Numbered from the stretch's first letter, positions 1 through 7,510 are shown. The stretch: DNA of 9,688 nucleotides from Halodesulfurarchaeum sp. (GCA_018334775.1 JAGXLJ010000022.1:1-9688); one strand, 5' to 3'. Numbers and translations are program-made. The notes: generated from the letters alone by a model not told the origin.

Positions 1-1750
1 GGGAGAAGGATGATTCACTGATCGAGAGTCCCAAACATGATGAAAAATCCTTCCAATTGGCACATTCAAATTACCGATACATCAATCATACGGACGGCAT
101 TGATAAACAAGAAAATGGCTATCAATCCGGAGATGTAATAGTGAAGCTTGTTGAAATAATAGAGCCATCCGATTCGTTTAACGACTCGAATCATTACACA
201 TTCCAACAAAATCATGTCTTCGTGAAGGATTTGTCCGAAAACAATCAATTAAGTAATTACGAATATGGAGATGATATTTATGATGTAGGTTTAGTCAATG
301 AATCTGCCTCTATTGAAAGAACGAGTGGTAATTATAGAACTGTCAAGGAGAGTCTCAGGTATATCAACAGTACTGATTCAGAGGTGTACTCTGGAAAGTT
401 GCCTATTATCCAAAGCTCAGATTCAATCTTGGATGGGGATGACCAAATAAAGAAAGAAGGGAGCGGAGATGTCACAGTCAATCTCAGTACCAGTGACTAC
501 CAAATTTGGGAAGATCCAGATTATGGGACAGATTATACAAAAAACGAGGAGGGGGGTTATGGAGAACCGATTTACAACAGCGGTGGAGATGGAAATGTCA
601 ATGCTGGGGTTGATAAAAGAATAACAAAAGCCCAGGTATTCACTGGCGATGATCAAAATCAATCGACTATAGATTTTGACCTGAATGAGAATACATTAGT
701 GAGTGTAGGGGACCCTGATCTTGGTTCAAACTTGAATGACCTGCCCACCAAAACGACAATGAATATGATTGATCCTGACGGCGATGAAAACTCAGCTGTC
801 GACGCTTTTGGAGAAGAGGACATCTTTTTTATAGATGTCCAAGGGGACTCCACATTTGATTCGAATCGCGATATCGCGTTAAATAAAGATGTCGAAAATG
901 GTAGAATATATGATAAAACAGGGATTAATGGAACCTGGAAAAACGGGCGCACTAAATTCATGAATGGTTTGGTTATCTTCGATAAAAATAACAATAATGA
1001 AGGTGATGACTTGCTAATAAGGGATGGGAAGATTTCAGTCGGAGAGGCTGATATGTATAGTGACAATAAGGGGAAGATTCGTTTTTTCAATACCAACTCT
1101 GAAACCACAGAGTACAGGAAAGCTGAAGATGGATTATTTGTGGACATAAAAAAGAATGGAGTCAGTGGTAACCCGTCTTTTGATCTCCGTATTTCAAATT
1201 ATAACATTACATATCCAGAAAACACTACGGTCAAAGACCAAGATTTAGATGCAGAATTGGATGTTCGTGATTTCGAGAGTAACGAGTTTTTTGTTGATAT
1301 GAATATGAATGACGAACTGGAAGGTGGAGAATCCCTTTTGAAATCTAAGGATGAAAGTCTGGGGCCGGAGGATGACGTAATTGTAGACGGCGGTGCAAAT
1401 TCTCTGTCCTCTATGTCTATGGAGTCAGACAGTTTTATTTTGTTAAAGACTGCAGGAAACTTTCAAAAAGATGTACCCATTGTTAGGGTGGAATCAAATT
1501 ATCCAGGAGTTAGTAAGCAGTATACTACCAATAATCTATCATACGCAGAAGACATGTTCTTGCATGGCTTTTCAAATGGTACAGAATACATAACGGTTTA
1601 CAACTCAAATTCATCAACGTTCACAGATAATTCAGGTATTTCTATTATTGAAAAAGTGAATTTGTCTGAACCCTCAAATATTGCTAAGGATACAAAAGTG
1701 CCAATTGAGTTGTTTTCGAAAGCACTAGGCCATATTTCACAAAACTCAAC
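1..1750. other. AT-rich segment inside the surface-protein gene
   Basis: Hand counts of 60-base lines give about 37% GC at 61-120, 27% at 241-300, 37% at 901-960 and 37% at 1501-1560, against 57% at 1861-1920 and 65% at 2521-2580. The change falls between roughly 1735 and 1800 without interrupting the reading frame. Codon use shifts with it: ATA, AGA, TTA and AAT are common before the break and rare after it. This suggests that the N-terminal part has a different history from the C-terminal part, by recombination or transfer, though relaxed selection on a fast-evolving ectodomain could add to the effect. The left boundary lies outside the window. Confidence 0.8.
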
Positions 1751-4202
1751 CATCCAATCAACCTCCGGAATTTACCGCGAAAAAGACACCCAATCAGTCG
1801 GCTCGGATACCTTCGGAGATCGGCTCACAGCTGTCACAGTCCGCACGAACGGCACGCTATCTGAGAGCCACATCAAGTCGGTTTCCCTCGAAGCAAACAA
1901 CACCACACTCGCCACCGCCAGCGATCCAACCCCCTATGGGAGTTGGGTCCTCGAACCCCAAGCAGACACAGCCTGGTTTGGGCCGGGGAACGCGAGCACC
2001 GAATTCAGCCTTCACGCGACGGTCACAGCTGATGCCCCTGGTGGCAAGACAGTTGCGCTGGAAGTCCCGCAAGTCAGTGACGCGGATGGCGACGGCGCCT
2101 ACGACCCGGGTGATACGGGTCTGTTCCTCGAACAAGATGCACCGAGGGGTGGGCTCGGGCCGGGTGCGACGCTGACAGTCGAACAAACAGCGGAGCAGTC
2201 AGTCCAGTCAGACTCACCAACCCCGGTTGCACTCTCCCTTCAGGCGCCGGAGACGAACATCTCCACAACTGACGACGTGATTCCAGTCACGGTACGGGGC
2301 AATGACTCCGAACGAGCCCTGGAGGTGGCCCTAAAAGACGTCGACAACGGAACTGTGGCCCAGTCCCGAAGCGGTGAACTCGACGCCACTGGCACCGCTG
2401 CGTTCGCTTTCGAGGCTCTTCCGGGCCGCTATCAGATTCACGTGAACGCTGTGGCGACTAACGACTCGGCCCGCTCTGAATCCTTCACCGTCGAGCCGCC
2501 AACAAGCATCCGCTTCTTGAACCGGACAGCAGCGGTCCAGCGTGGGGAGCCGGCCCTCTTCGACATCATTCTCGAGCACTCCGATTCCGCGAGGATCCGC
2601 CTCGAAGGCCCAGATGGGTTCGTTCTCGAGAATGTGAGTCTCGCAGCCGGGAATCAGTCACCACCCTACGAAATCCAGGTCCTGACAAGTGGACGCGATA
2701 CAATGAGTTCGGGCCCCGGCTACCACCTCGAACCGAACGACTCACCCCCCAGAACGAACCAGTGGATTTCTGCGGTGGAGCAGGACCCGAGTAAGGGCCC
2801 GCCGACTGACCCAGAGTCGCCCCAATCGAACGATTCCAGGTCGGCCCAATCGAGCGAGCCACCGACTTCCACCGCGAATGAACCAGATACGAGGTCTTCG
2901 AACAGGTCGGTGAACACTCCGACCAACGGATCAACCGGAGGCACAGCGAACGGAACGGTCCCGTCGAAAAGCGCCTCCAAATCAGCAGAGCCGGTCGGCG
3001 GTGGCGCACTCGCTGCCGGAGACTATACGCTCATCTTGACGGGACCTGACACTCAGCAAGCCACCGCTGTCTTCCAGGTGACGGCGGACTGGTCCGCGTC
3101 CGTGGAAACGCTGGTTGCCCCACGAGACGTTACACTTGCCGGTCCGAGTGCAGTGCGAACCCACGCCAGTCGAGAAGACGAGGTCGCTGTCGGTGACCGA
3201 TTGGTCGTCGCAGTCAACACGAGCGGTCTCGGCATGTTCACACGAAACATCTCAGTTGGCGGACCACCACCGCACGCGAAGAACTCGAAAGCGGTGACCC
3301 AAACCACCCCAACAGTACCAGCAGGAGAGAACGACCATACTAAAGAATCACCCTCTGCCTTCGTCTCCATCGGCCCAAATCCCAAAGCCGAGTCAGGGAC
3401 ACAAACTCCGCCCGGCCTCAAACGAATCAAGACCGCAAACCCGGACCAGTTCTACGTCGTCGCCGAGGCTGGTGGCGAGACCGTGCGCCCGGGAAGCGCC
3501 CTGGAAACTGCTGTGGTGCTCACCGAGGAAACACCCTTCGTCCCGCGCAATGATGGCAACCGATCAGCCGAAATCTCCGGGCAAGAAGCCATGAATGTCA
3601 TCGAGGCGCGAGCAGCCCTTGGGGGTGTCTCTGAAAACGGGTCCCTCGACCTGCCAGCCAGAGACACCGTCCCGATCAATGGAACCACAACTGTCGCACC
3701 GGGCACCACAGCAACAGTGCACATCGACGGAGCGAACGACTCATTTACCACAAACATGGACGTGACTGTCGACGAAGACGGCACATACGAGACGACGGCG
3801 GACCTCAGCGACTACGAGAGCGGGACCGAATATACGGTGTCGGTCACCGCAGACGGAGACCAACTCAGCCCGGTTCGCTCGGGGCAATTCCTCGACACTC
3901 GCTCCGGGACAGACGCAGCCAGTGGGGCCGGAGGTGGAGGGGGAGGCCGTTGGCAGTCCGGGAGTTCCGAGACCGGAGCAGAGTCCGTCCAGACTGAAAC
4001 GTCGGCCTCGACACCCACGACCGGTCCAGCCGACTCACTTCCAGAACCGGATCCAGAATTGCCCAAGAAGGCAATCCAACGGGCCTGGTCGGCGGTCCCC
4101 GAACCGCTTCGAATCGGGCCGACCCAACTCCTGCTCATTGCGCTTGGAAGTCTCGCCCTGCTCGCGGTCGGTCTTGGGATCCGCCGACTCGTTCGCCCGT
4201 AG
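1..4202 (+). CDS. Giant cell-surface protein with C-terminal membrane anchor, 5' end missing
   Basis: This is the 3' part of a gene. The frame is open from the first complete codon at position 3, so the TTG at 57 is only the first start-like codon and the true start and signal peptide lie upstream. About 1,399 residues are visible, with no cysteine and more than 25 N-X-S/T sequons, typical of haloarchaeal surface glycoproteins. In order there is a stretch of divergent Asp/Asn-rich repeats (to about 1395), a linking region, a calcium-loop-like segment (2079-2174, DADGDGAYDPGD), beta-rich domains, a Ser/Thr/Pro-rich linker (2733-3011), a beta-sandwich-like domain near 3675-3900 resembling modules of haloarchaeal S-layer-type proteins, a Gly run (3926-3946), and a hydrophobic helix (4113-4178) followed by Arg-Arg and a short basic tail. 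This predicts an exported protein held in the membrane by its C-terminus. Its exact role is unknown; structural, adhesive or virus-receptor roles are all possible. The 5' ~1.75 kb is much more AT-rich than the rest. No PGF motif is present. Confidence 0.85.
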   Translation, partial: EKDDSLIESPKHDEKSFQLAHSNYRYINHTDGIDKQENGYQSGDVIVKLVEIIEPSDSFNDSNHYTFQQNHVFVKDLSENNQLSNYEYGDDIYDVGLVNESASIERTSGNYRTVKESLRYINSTDSEVYSGKLPIIQSSDSILDGDDQIKKEGSGDVTVNLSTSDYQIWEDPDYGTDYTKNEEGGYGEPIYNSGGDGNVNAGVDKRITKAQVFTGDDQNQSTIDFDLNENTLVSVGDPDLGSNLNDLPTKTTMNMIDPDGDENSAVDAFGEEDIFFIDVQGDSTFDSNRDIALNKDVENGRIYDKTGINGTWKNGRTKFMNGLVIFDKNNNNEGDDLLIRDGKISVGEADMYSDNKGKIRFFNTNSETTEYRKAEDGLFVDIKKNGVSGNPSFDLRISNYNITYPENTTVKDQDLDAELDVRDFESNEFFVDMNMNDELEGGESLLKSKDESLGPEDDVIVDGGANSLSSMSMESDSFILLKTAGNFQKDVPIVRVESNYPGVSKQYTTNNLSYAEDMFLHGFSNGTEYITVYNSNSSTFTDNSGISIIEKVNLSEPSNIAKDTKVPIELFSKALGHISQNSTIQSTSGIYREKDTQSVGSDTFGDRLTAVTVRTNGTLSESHIKSVSLEANNTTLATASDPTPYGSWVLEPQADTAWFGPGNASTEFSLHATVTADAPGGKTVALEVPQVSDADGDGAYDPGDTGLFLEQDAPRGGLGPGATLTVEQTAEQSVQSDSPTPVALSLQAPETNISTTDDVIPVTVRGNDSERALEVALKDVDNGTVAQSRSGELDATGTAAFAFEALPGRYQIHVNAVATNDSARSESFTVEPPTSIRFLNRTAAVQRGEPALFDIILEHSDSARIRLEGPDGFVLENVSLAAGNQSPPYEIQVLTSGRDTMSSGPGYHLEPNDSPPRTNQWISAVEQDPSKGPPTDPESPQSNDSRSAQSSEPPTSTANEPDTRSSNRSVNTPTNGSTGGTANGTVPSKSASKSAEPVGGGALAAGDYTLILTGPDTQQATAVFQVTADWSASVETLVAPRDVTLAGPSAVRTHASREDEVAVGDRLVVAVNTSGLGMFTRNISVGGPPPHAKNSKAVTQTTPTVPAGENDHTKESPSAFVSIGPNPKAESGTQTPPGLKRIKTANPDQFYVVAEAGGETVRPGSALETAVVLTEETPFVPRNDGNRSAEISGQEAMNVIEARAALGGVSENGSLDLPARDTVPINGTTTVAPGTTATVHIDGANDSFTTNMDVTVDEDGTYETTADLSDYESGTEYTVSVTADGDQLSPVRSGQFLDTRSGTDAASGAGGGGGGRWQSGSSETGAESVQTETSASTPTTGPADSLPEPDPELPKKAIQRAWSAVPEPLRIGPTQLLLIALGSLALLAVGLGIRRLVRP
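72..1395 (+). repeat. Divergent protein repeats of RYIN/FFVD type
   Basis: At least five copies of a short module begin with two aromatic or hydrophobic residues, one hydrophobic residue and Asn or Asp: RYIN at 75, RYIN at 357, FFID at 825, RFFN at 1080 and FFVD at 1287. Each is followed by an Asp/Asn/Thr-rich loop, a Gly and then a hydrophobic strand. The copies at 357 and 1287 align best, sharing the pattern G-[KE]-x(1,2)-[LI]-[LI]-x-S-x-D-x(2)-L. A segment near 699-740 (VSVGDPDLGSNL) and one near 1245-1265 may mark another recurring element. The pattern is like EF-hand or dockerin-type calcium loops, but many acidic ligand positions are Asn, Ser or Thr. The repeats are visible only at protein level; I see no DNA-level tandem repeat. 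Confidence 0.5.
2733..3011 (+). other. Ser/Thr/Pro/Asn-rich linker region of the surface protein
   Basis: About 93 residues are dominated by Ser, Thr, Pro, Asn and Gly, with sequons at NDS, NRS, NGS and NGT. Such stretches in haloarchaeal surface proteins usually act as extended, glycosylated spacers. It separates the central domains from the membrane-proximal beta-rich part. No fold is predicted by eye. Confidence 0.6.
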
Positions 4203-4250
4203 TTCTCCGACCGTTACACACTTCCCGCAACGAATCGTCCCGACGTATAC

Positions 4251-5141
4251 ATGGTTGCGATCGCGGATCTGGCCGTCGTCACCGACCCATTGGCGTGGGT
4301 CGTGATTCTCATCTTCGCGTCCAGTGGGGTCCTTTCCTGGTTGGAGTCGCCCTACGAGCGCCACGCCGCCACGGTGGCCTGGTCCGTTTTTGCGGTGTTT
4401 TGGGTCCTGATGATCCCACATTACGCGATCGTCCAGCGAAGTATCATCGAAGGACTACTGAGTGCGATTGCAGTTCCGGGATCACTGTACGTCGGCTGGA
4501 TTATCTGGAGTGGCCAGCGGTCGTTTACCGTCATTACAAAAGCAGTTGCGATTATGGGGTTCATCTACCTCCCATTCGAGGCGATCACGTTCTTCCGAAG
4601 CGGTTCGATCGAACTCGTCGCCCGAAATGTGGAGGCGATTCTCGGGTTCGTGGGCGTGGATCCGACCGTCGTGACCGGTCAGGACGGACTCCGAAGTACG
4701 TTTGTCTTCGTAGCGGAGGATGGCCATCATCTGACCACCAGAGTCGTCCTTGCCTGTACCGGAATCGGAAGTATCTCGATCGTCTCCGGACTGGCACTCG
4801 CCGTCGACGCGTCGCCCCGGCGCCAGGCTCTTGGTATCGCTATCGCCATCCCGATAATTTACGGTCTGAACGTGCTGCGGGTCGCGTTTATCGCACTTGC
4901 CCACGGGTTCCAGTGGTTCGCCGGTTTCCGGGAGCCGATCTTTCTCGTCTTCGGCATCGATGACCCGTATCTCGTCTCCTACATCGTGGCCGACCGGGTC
5001 ATCTCCCAGTCCCTATCCGTGGTGGCGTTAATACTCATCACCCTGGCACTCCTGCGACTCCTTCCTGAGCTCTCGACAGTCGTGGAGGACGTCTTGTTCC
5101 TCCTCACCGGCCAGGAGTACGATCTCGAACTTGCAGACTGA
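4251..5141 (+). CDS. artA: Archaeosortase A
   Basis: This encodes an integral membrane transpeptidase-like protease of the exosortase/archaeosortase superfamily, which cuts the C-terminal sorting signal of PGF-CTERM surface proteins and couples processing to lipid anchoring. The 296-residue product has about eight hydrophobic segments (roughly 14-30, 41-62, 68-88, 93-115, 162-186, 192-217, 226-247 and 251-272). The catalytic Cys169 is in ACTGIGSISI, Arg210 is in NVLR, and Arg249 is in ADRV. Their spacing (41 and 39 residues) is the same as that of the Cys173/Arg214/Arg253 residues known for the Haloferax volcanii enzyme, which also supports the ATG at 4251. The gene starts 48 bases after the surface-protein gene, so cotranscription is possible, although GTTACACA at 4213-4220 could serve as its own TATA-like box. 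It is convergent with the acetyltransferase gene, with 6 bases between the stops. Neither surface protein in the window ends in a recognisable PGF signal, so its clients are probably elsewhere. Confidence 0.93.
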   Translation: MVAIADLAVVTDPLAWVVILIFASSGVLSWLESPYERHAATVAWSVFAVFWVLMIPHYAIVQRSIIEGLLSAIAVPGSLYVGWIIWSGQRSFTVITKAVAIMGFIYLPFEAITFFRSGSIELVARNVEAILGFVGVDPTVVTGQDGLRSTFVFVAEDGHHLTTRVVLACTGIGSISIVSGLALAVDASPRRQALGIAIAIPIIYGLNVLRVAFIALAHGFQWFAGFREPIFLVFGIDDPYLVSYIVADRVISQSLSVVALILITLALLRLLPELSTVVEDVLFLLTGQEYDLELAD

Positions 5142-5147
5142 GAAATG

Positions 5148-6008
5148 TTATTCGGTCGGTTTTTGTTCAAGATCGGGGTGGTCCGCGATGAACACTGCCG
5201 TGTGGTCCGGGACGTCCTCGCTAATCCAGGAGTTGGCCCCGATACTCACGTGATCACCCACTTCGATCGGGCCCATAATGTTTGACCCGGCCCCGATGAC
5301 GACGTGATCGCCGATGTCCGGATGGCGCTTGTAGCCCTTCCGAAGCATGTGTTCCTCGTCTTCGGCCTCCTCGAAGTGAAGCGCACCGAGCGTAACGTTC
5401 TGGTAGATCCGGACCCAGTCCCCCACCGTCGCCGTTTCACCAATGACGACGCCGGTCCCGTGGTCGATGAAGCAGTGCTCCCCGATCTCGGCGCCCGGAT
5501 GGATGTCAATGCCCGTCTCGCTGTGGGCACTTTCGGACAGCTCACGTGCGTACTGCTCGGCACCAGCCTCGTAGAGTGCGTTGGCTGTCCGATAAATCAT
5601 CAAAACGTGAAACCCCGGGTAGGAGCGAATGACCTCACGATAGCTCTTGGCCGCGGGATCTCCCTTGTAGGCGGCTGTCACATCCCGCTTGAGGGTTTCA
5701 CGAATTGCTGGGATTTGCTGGAGAACCGCTGGAACGATCGCGTTTGGATCCCCTCCATACGCTCGAATACCCGTCGCAAAGAGCTCACCGAGGTCGTCGA
5801 GACACTCGCGGATCGCTTCCAGTTCCCCAACGCGGTCCCCGGCGTTCCACAGCCGGGGAAAGAACAGACAGTTCAGATGAGCGACCTCCGCCCGCATCGG
5901 CCGGCGCTCTGGAACGACGAGATCAGTCGGTGTTTGGAACGGTTCCACGTCGGCTCGATAGGATTCATCGAGCGCTTGAGGTATCTCCGGTGCGTACTGA
6001 AAGCCCAT
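5148..6008 (-). CDS. cysE: Serine O-acetyltransferase, EpsC type
   Basis: This cytosolic enzyme makes O-acetyl-L-serine from serine and acetyl-CoA, the first step of cysteine synthesis. The 286-residue product has an N-terminal helical region (about 1-135) and a C-terminal left-handed beta-helix of hexapeptide repeats (about 165-265). The family signature is clear: DPAAKSY with Asp117, DIHPGAEIG with His170, IDHGTGVVIGE, and KRHPDIGDHVVIGAG with His229. Asp117, His170 and His229 correspond to Asp92, His158 and His193 of E. coli CysE. The long N-terminal part fits the EpsC subgroup found in many bacteria and haloarchaea. The ATG at 6008 gives a full-length protein with no good alternative upstream. 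It is convergent with artA. No O-acetylserine sulfhydrylase gene is seen here, so the partner enzyme must be encoded elsewhere. The C-terminal tail (VFIADHPDL onward) departs from the CysK-binding Ile ending of bacterial CysE, so complex formation is not supported. Confidence 0.93.
   Translation of the reverse strand: MGFQYAPEIPQALDESYRADVEPFQTPTDLVVPERRPMRAEVAHLNCLFFPRLWNAGDRVGELEAIRECLDDLGELFATGIRAYGGDPNAIVPAVLQQIPAIRETLKRDVTAAYKGDPAAKSYREVIRSYPGFHVLMIYRTANALYEAGAEQYARELSESAHSETGIDIHPGAEIGEHCFIDHGTGVVIGETATVGDWVRIYQNVTLGALHFEEAEDEEHMLRKGYKRHPDIGDHVVIGAGSNIMGPIEVGDHVSIGANSWISEDVPDHTAVFIADHPDLEQKPTE
5160..5166 (+). terminator. Possible T-tract terminator for artA
   Basis: The run TTTTTGTT starts about 18 bases after the artA stop codon. 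Archaeal transcription often ends at such T-rich tracts on the coding strand without a stable hairpin. It lies inside the 3' end of the convergent acetyltransferase gene. Confidence 0.35.
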
Positions 6009-6042
6009 TGTAGTCAGTCTATCTTCACTACGAGGGGCATCG

Positions 6043-6050
6043 ATACAAAA
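6043..6050 (-). promoter_or_regulatory. Possible TATA box for cysE
   Basis: On the minus strand TTTTGTAT lies about 38 bases before the ATG at 6008. That would place transcription start near 6019 with a short leader of about 11 bases. It is the best A/T-rich candidate in the region, but the match is loose. Confidence 0.3.
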
Positions 6051-6185
6051 CCCTCGAAAGGCACGGTTTTCGTCGACAGTCGATCACCCACGAGAGAACG
6101 TCAGAATTGTCTCGCGGCGCCAGAGCCGGATGGCCGCACGGAAGGCGACGGCTTCAATCTGGAAGTCGGGGCCATCGACCCAAAT

Positions 6186-6199
6186 CATGTGGGCACATG
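6186..6199. promoter_or_regulatory. Perfect inverted repeat upstream of the DUF1059-like gene
   Basis: CATGTG-GG-CACATG is a perfect 6-2-6 inverted repeat at -48 to -35 relative to the ATG at 6234, touching the place where the BRE element would sit just before the TATA-like box at 6201-6207. That placement fits an operator for a dimeric regulator. It is otherwise unsupported and could be chance. The rest of the 225-base spacer (6009-6233) shows no gene that I can support. Confidence 0.35.
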
Positions 6200-6200
6200 G

Positions 6201-6208
6201 CATAAGCA
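6201..6208 (+). promoter_or_regulatory. Possible TATA box for the 6234 gene
   Basis: CATAAGCA is centred about 29 bases before the ATG at 6234, the spacing expected for leaderless haloarchaeal transcripts. The match to a TATA consensus is partial. Confidence 0.35.
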
Positions 6209-6233
6209 GCAGCTACCCAATCTATTAATTGCT

Positions 6234-6404
6234 ATGTCACAACAGGTAGAATGCATCGTCGATGGCTGTCACGGTATCTGTGAAGGCGACAGCGAAGACG
6301 AGGTTATGACCGAAGTCGAAGCACACGTCGAAGACGCACACCCCGATCTGACACTCGATACGGAGACTGTCGAGGCCGTCAAGGCCGAAATCGAAACGGT
6401 CTGA
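6234..6404 (+). CDS. DUF1059-like small Cys/His protein
   Basis: A 56-residue acidic protein. It resembles the DUF1059 family of small proteins found in archaea and bacteria, with an N-terminal Cys-containing strand, a Glu/Asp-rich helix (GDSEDEVMTEVEAHVEDAH) and a C-terminal tail. Cys7, Cys12 and Cys16 together with His31 and His36 (H-x4-H) could bind one zinc ion, which would make it a zinc-finger-like micro-protein. Its biochemical role is not known. The ATG at 6234 is chosen because it begins the family-like part and sits at leaderless distance from a TATA-like box. The same frame stays open far upstream, antisense to cysE, but that extension is GC-shadow sequence without family resemblance. 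The next small gene begins 87 bases downstream and seems to have its own promoter. Confidence 0.8.
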   Translation: MSQQVECIVDGCHGICEGDSEDEVMTEVEAHVEDAHPDLTLDTETVEAVKAEIETV

Positions 6405-6418
6405 AAGCGTCGGACGGG

Positions 6419-6428
6419 TTTCGTTTTT
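6419..6428 (+). terminator. T-rich terminator after the DUF1059-like gene
   Basis: TTTCGTTTTT begins 15 bases after the stop codon at 6404 and is the most T-rich stretch nearby, matching the U-tract signals of archaeal termination. Confidence 0.45.
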
Positions 6429-6460
6429 GCGGGAGATCGGTTGCAAACAAATCGATCGCC

Positions 6461-6468
6461 CTTTAGGA
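6461..6468 (+). promoter_or_regulatory. TATA-like box for the 6492 gene
   Basis: CTTTAGGA is centred about 27 bases before the ATG at 6492, preceded by an A-rich stretch (CAAACAAAT at 6444-6452). The position fits a leaderless transcript. Confidence 0.4.
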
Positions 6469-6491
6469 CCGGTCTGTGTAGTGTCAACCGT

Positions 6492-6698
6492 ATGGCCCCT
6501 TCCGAGGATGTCCCCGATATTACGATCACCTGTGAAGCCTGTGGGACCGATACGACCGTTCCGTTTCCGGACGTCGAGGATACCATCGAGGCACACAACG
6601 AGCGCCAACACGACGGGGAACCCGTCGCCGAGATCGACCCCGCAGTGAAGTCTCGATTGCAGGATCTCCTCGCCGAGGAAATGGGACTATTCGACTGA
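6492..6698 (+). CDS. Small C2H2 zinc-finger-like protein
   Basis: A 68-residue acidic protein. Cys14 and Cys17 (ITCEACGTD) and His35 and His40 (EAHNERQH) form a C-x2-C-x17-H-x4-H arrangement expected to bind one zinc. A C-terminal helix follows (AVKSRLQDLLAEE). Small one-finger proteins of this kind are common in haloarchaea and mostly uncharacterised; roles in regulation or protein interaction are plausible but not shown here. The ATG at 6492 is chosen over the TTG at 6441 because the intervening 17 codons are basic and unlike the rest, and because the TATA-like box at 6461-6468 lies within them. It is convergent with the hydrolase gene, with 27 bases between the stops. A weak 5-base stem (CACCC/GGGTG at 6704-6718) lies in that gap. 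Confidence 0.8.
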   Translation: MAPSEDVPDITITCEACGTDTTVPFPDVEDTIEAHNERQHDGEPVAEIDPAVKSRLQDLLAEEMGLFD

Positions 6699-6725
6699 CT
6701 CGCCACCCATACAGGGTGCCAGCAG

Positions 6726-7487
6726 CTATTCGGTTTCAAAGAACTCGATAAGGAGTGACTGAAGTCGGTCGTGGGCTCGCGCTCGCGAAATCTCGGCCGG
6801 GCTGTCTCCTGGTTGGCCGGTGTAGCTCCCGAACTGCGTGTGATTGAGGCCCTCGACGCGGCGGATCGTCGCCGATTCCGGGAGGGTTTCTGGTCGGAGC
6901 GCCCCCGTCTCGGTCCCAAGGACCGTATCGCTGGTTCCACCGACCGACAGAACGGACAGGTCGGTATCAGCAATTGAGCGGTCACAGTACGACCCGAAAA
7001 GCACCAGCCCTGTGACTGCCTCAGAATTGGCGGCAGCGTAGCGACAGGCCATCGCCCCGCCAAGTGAATGGCCACCGACGTACCAGCGATCGATCGACGG
7101 GTGATCGCTCGCGATCGAATCAGCCATCCCCGGTTCGAAGACGGCGAGATTCAAACGTGGGCGTGGAACGAACACGGCGACGCCGGTCTGGTCCACGACT
7201 GGGGCCAACATCGAGACGTACGCGTTCGGGTCGACTCGGGCCCCTGGGTAGAATACCAGGCCTGTATCAGGCTTCTCGGTGGAAGGGGTGATCGCATAGC
7301 CCCCAGCAGTTTCCGTCACGGTAGCGCCTGGTATCGCTGAGACCCGCTCGATGGAGCCATCCGGAGCCATATATGGGGTTCCTGCAAATCCGACGAGGAG
7401 CGCTGCAACAATCACTACCACGCCAAGTGCCCAAATTGTGAGTCGCTCCCGAGCCAGGCTCCGCCGGAGCCGGGATCGCCATCCCAT
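6726..7487 (-). CDS. Membrane-tethered alpha/beta hydrolase
   Basis: A 253-residue protein with a basic N-terminus ([12 protein letters not shown]) and a hydrophobic helix at about 17-36, then an alpha/beta-hydrolase domain that would face the outside of the cell. The nucleophile elbow GGHSLGGA carries Ser141. The acid is probably Asp187 in VGGTSDTVL, and the base is His216 in [10 protein letters not shown]. The tail after the His ([11 protein letters not shown]) resembles a family of exported or lipoprotein-like hydrolases in bacteria and archaea. The substrate cannot be read from the sequence; an esterase or similar activity is likely. The ATG at 7487 precedes the membrane helix and lies about 27 bases from a minus-strand TATA-like box. 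The gene is divergent from the calcium-binding surface protein gene. There is no lipobox Cys, so the helix is likely an uncleaved anchor. Confidence 0.85.
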   Translation of the reverse strand: MGWRSRLRRSLARERLTIWALGVVVIVAALLVGFAGTPYMAPDGSIERVSAIPGATVTETAGGYAITPSTEKPDTGLVFYPGARVDPNAYVSMLAPVVDQTGVAVFVPRPRLNLAVFEPGMADSIASDHPSIDRWYVGGHSLGGAMACRYAAANSEAVTGLVLFGSYCDRSIADTDLSVLSVGGTSDTVLGTETGALRPETLPESATIRRVEGLNHTQFGSYTGQPGDSPAEISRARAHDRLQSLLIEFFETE

Positions 7488-7510
7488 ACGGGCCCATAGA
7501 GGGCAGGGCA

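Noticed and set aside
57..59. TTG as the start of the large surface protein
   Set aside because: The frame is open upstream to the window edge, no signal peptide follows the TTG, and an exported protein of this kind needs one. The gene is treated as 5'-partial.
659..1147. 162-codon minus-strand hydrophobic frame opposite the AT-rich repeats
   Set aside because: The hydrophobic, Ser-rich product is what antisense reading of an Asp/Asn-rich coding strand gives; there is no independent support.
2195..2214. CAGTCAGTCCAGTCAGAC as a DNA tandem repeat
   Set aside because: It is a short, imperfect coding run for Gln/Ser residues in a low-complexity stretch, with no sign of a mobile or regulatory element.
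5304..6233. Long open + strand frame antisense to the acetyltransferase gene and continuing into the DUF1059-like gene
   Set aside because: It mirrors a strong real gene on the other strand, its product has no recognisable motif, and GC-rich haloarchaeal DNA commonly produces such shadow frames. Only the part from ATG 6234 is family-like.
6704..6718. CACCC/GGGTG stem as a bidirectional terminator
   Set aside because: It has only five base pairs and no T tract follows, so it is too weak to call.
6269..7075. 268-codon minus-strand frame across the two small genes and the hydrolase gene
   Set aside because: It overlaps three better-supported genes, and its product is Ser/Arg-rich without domain resemblance.
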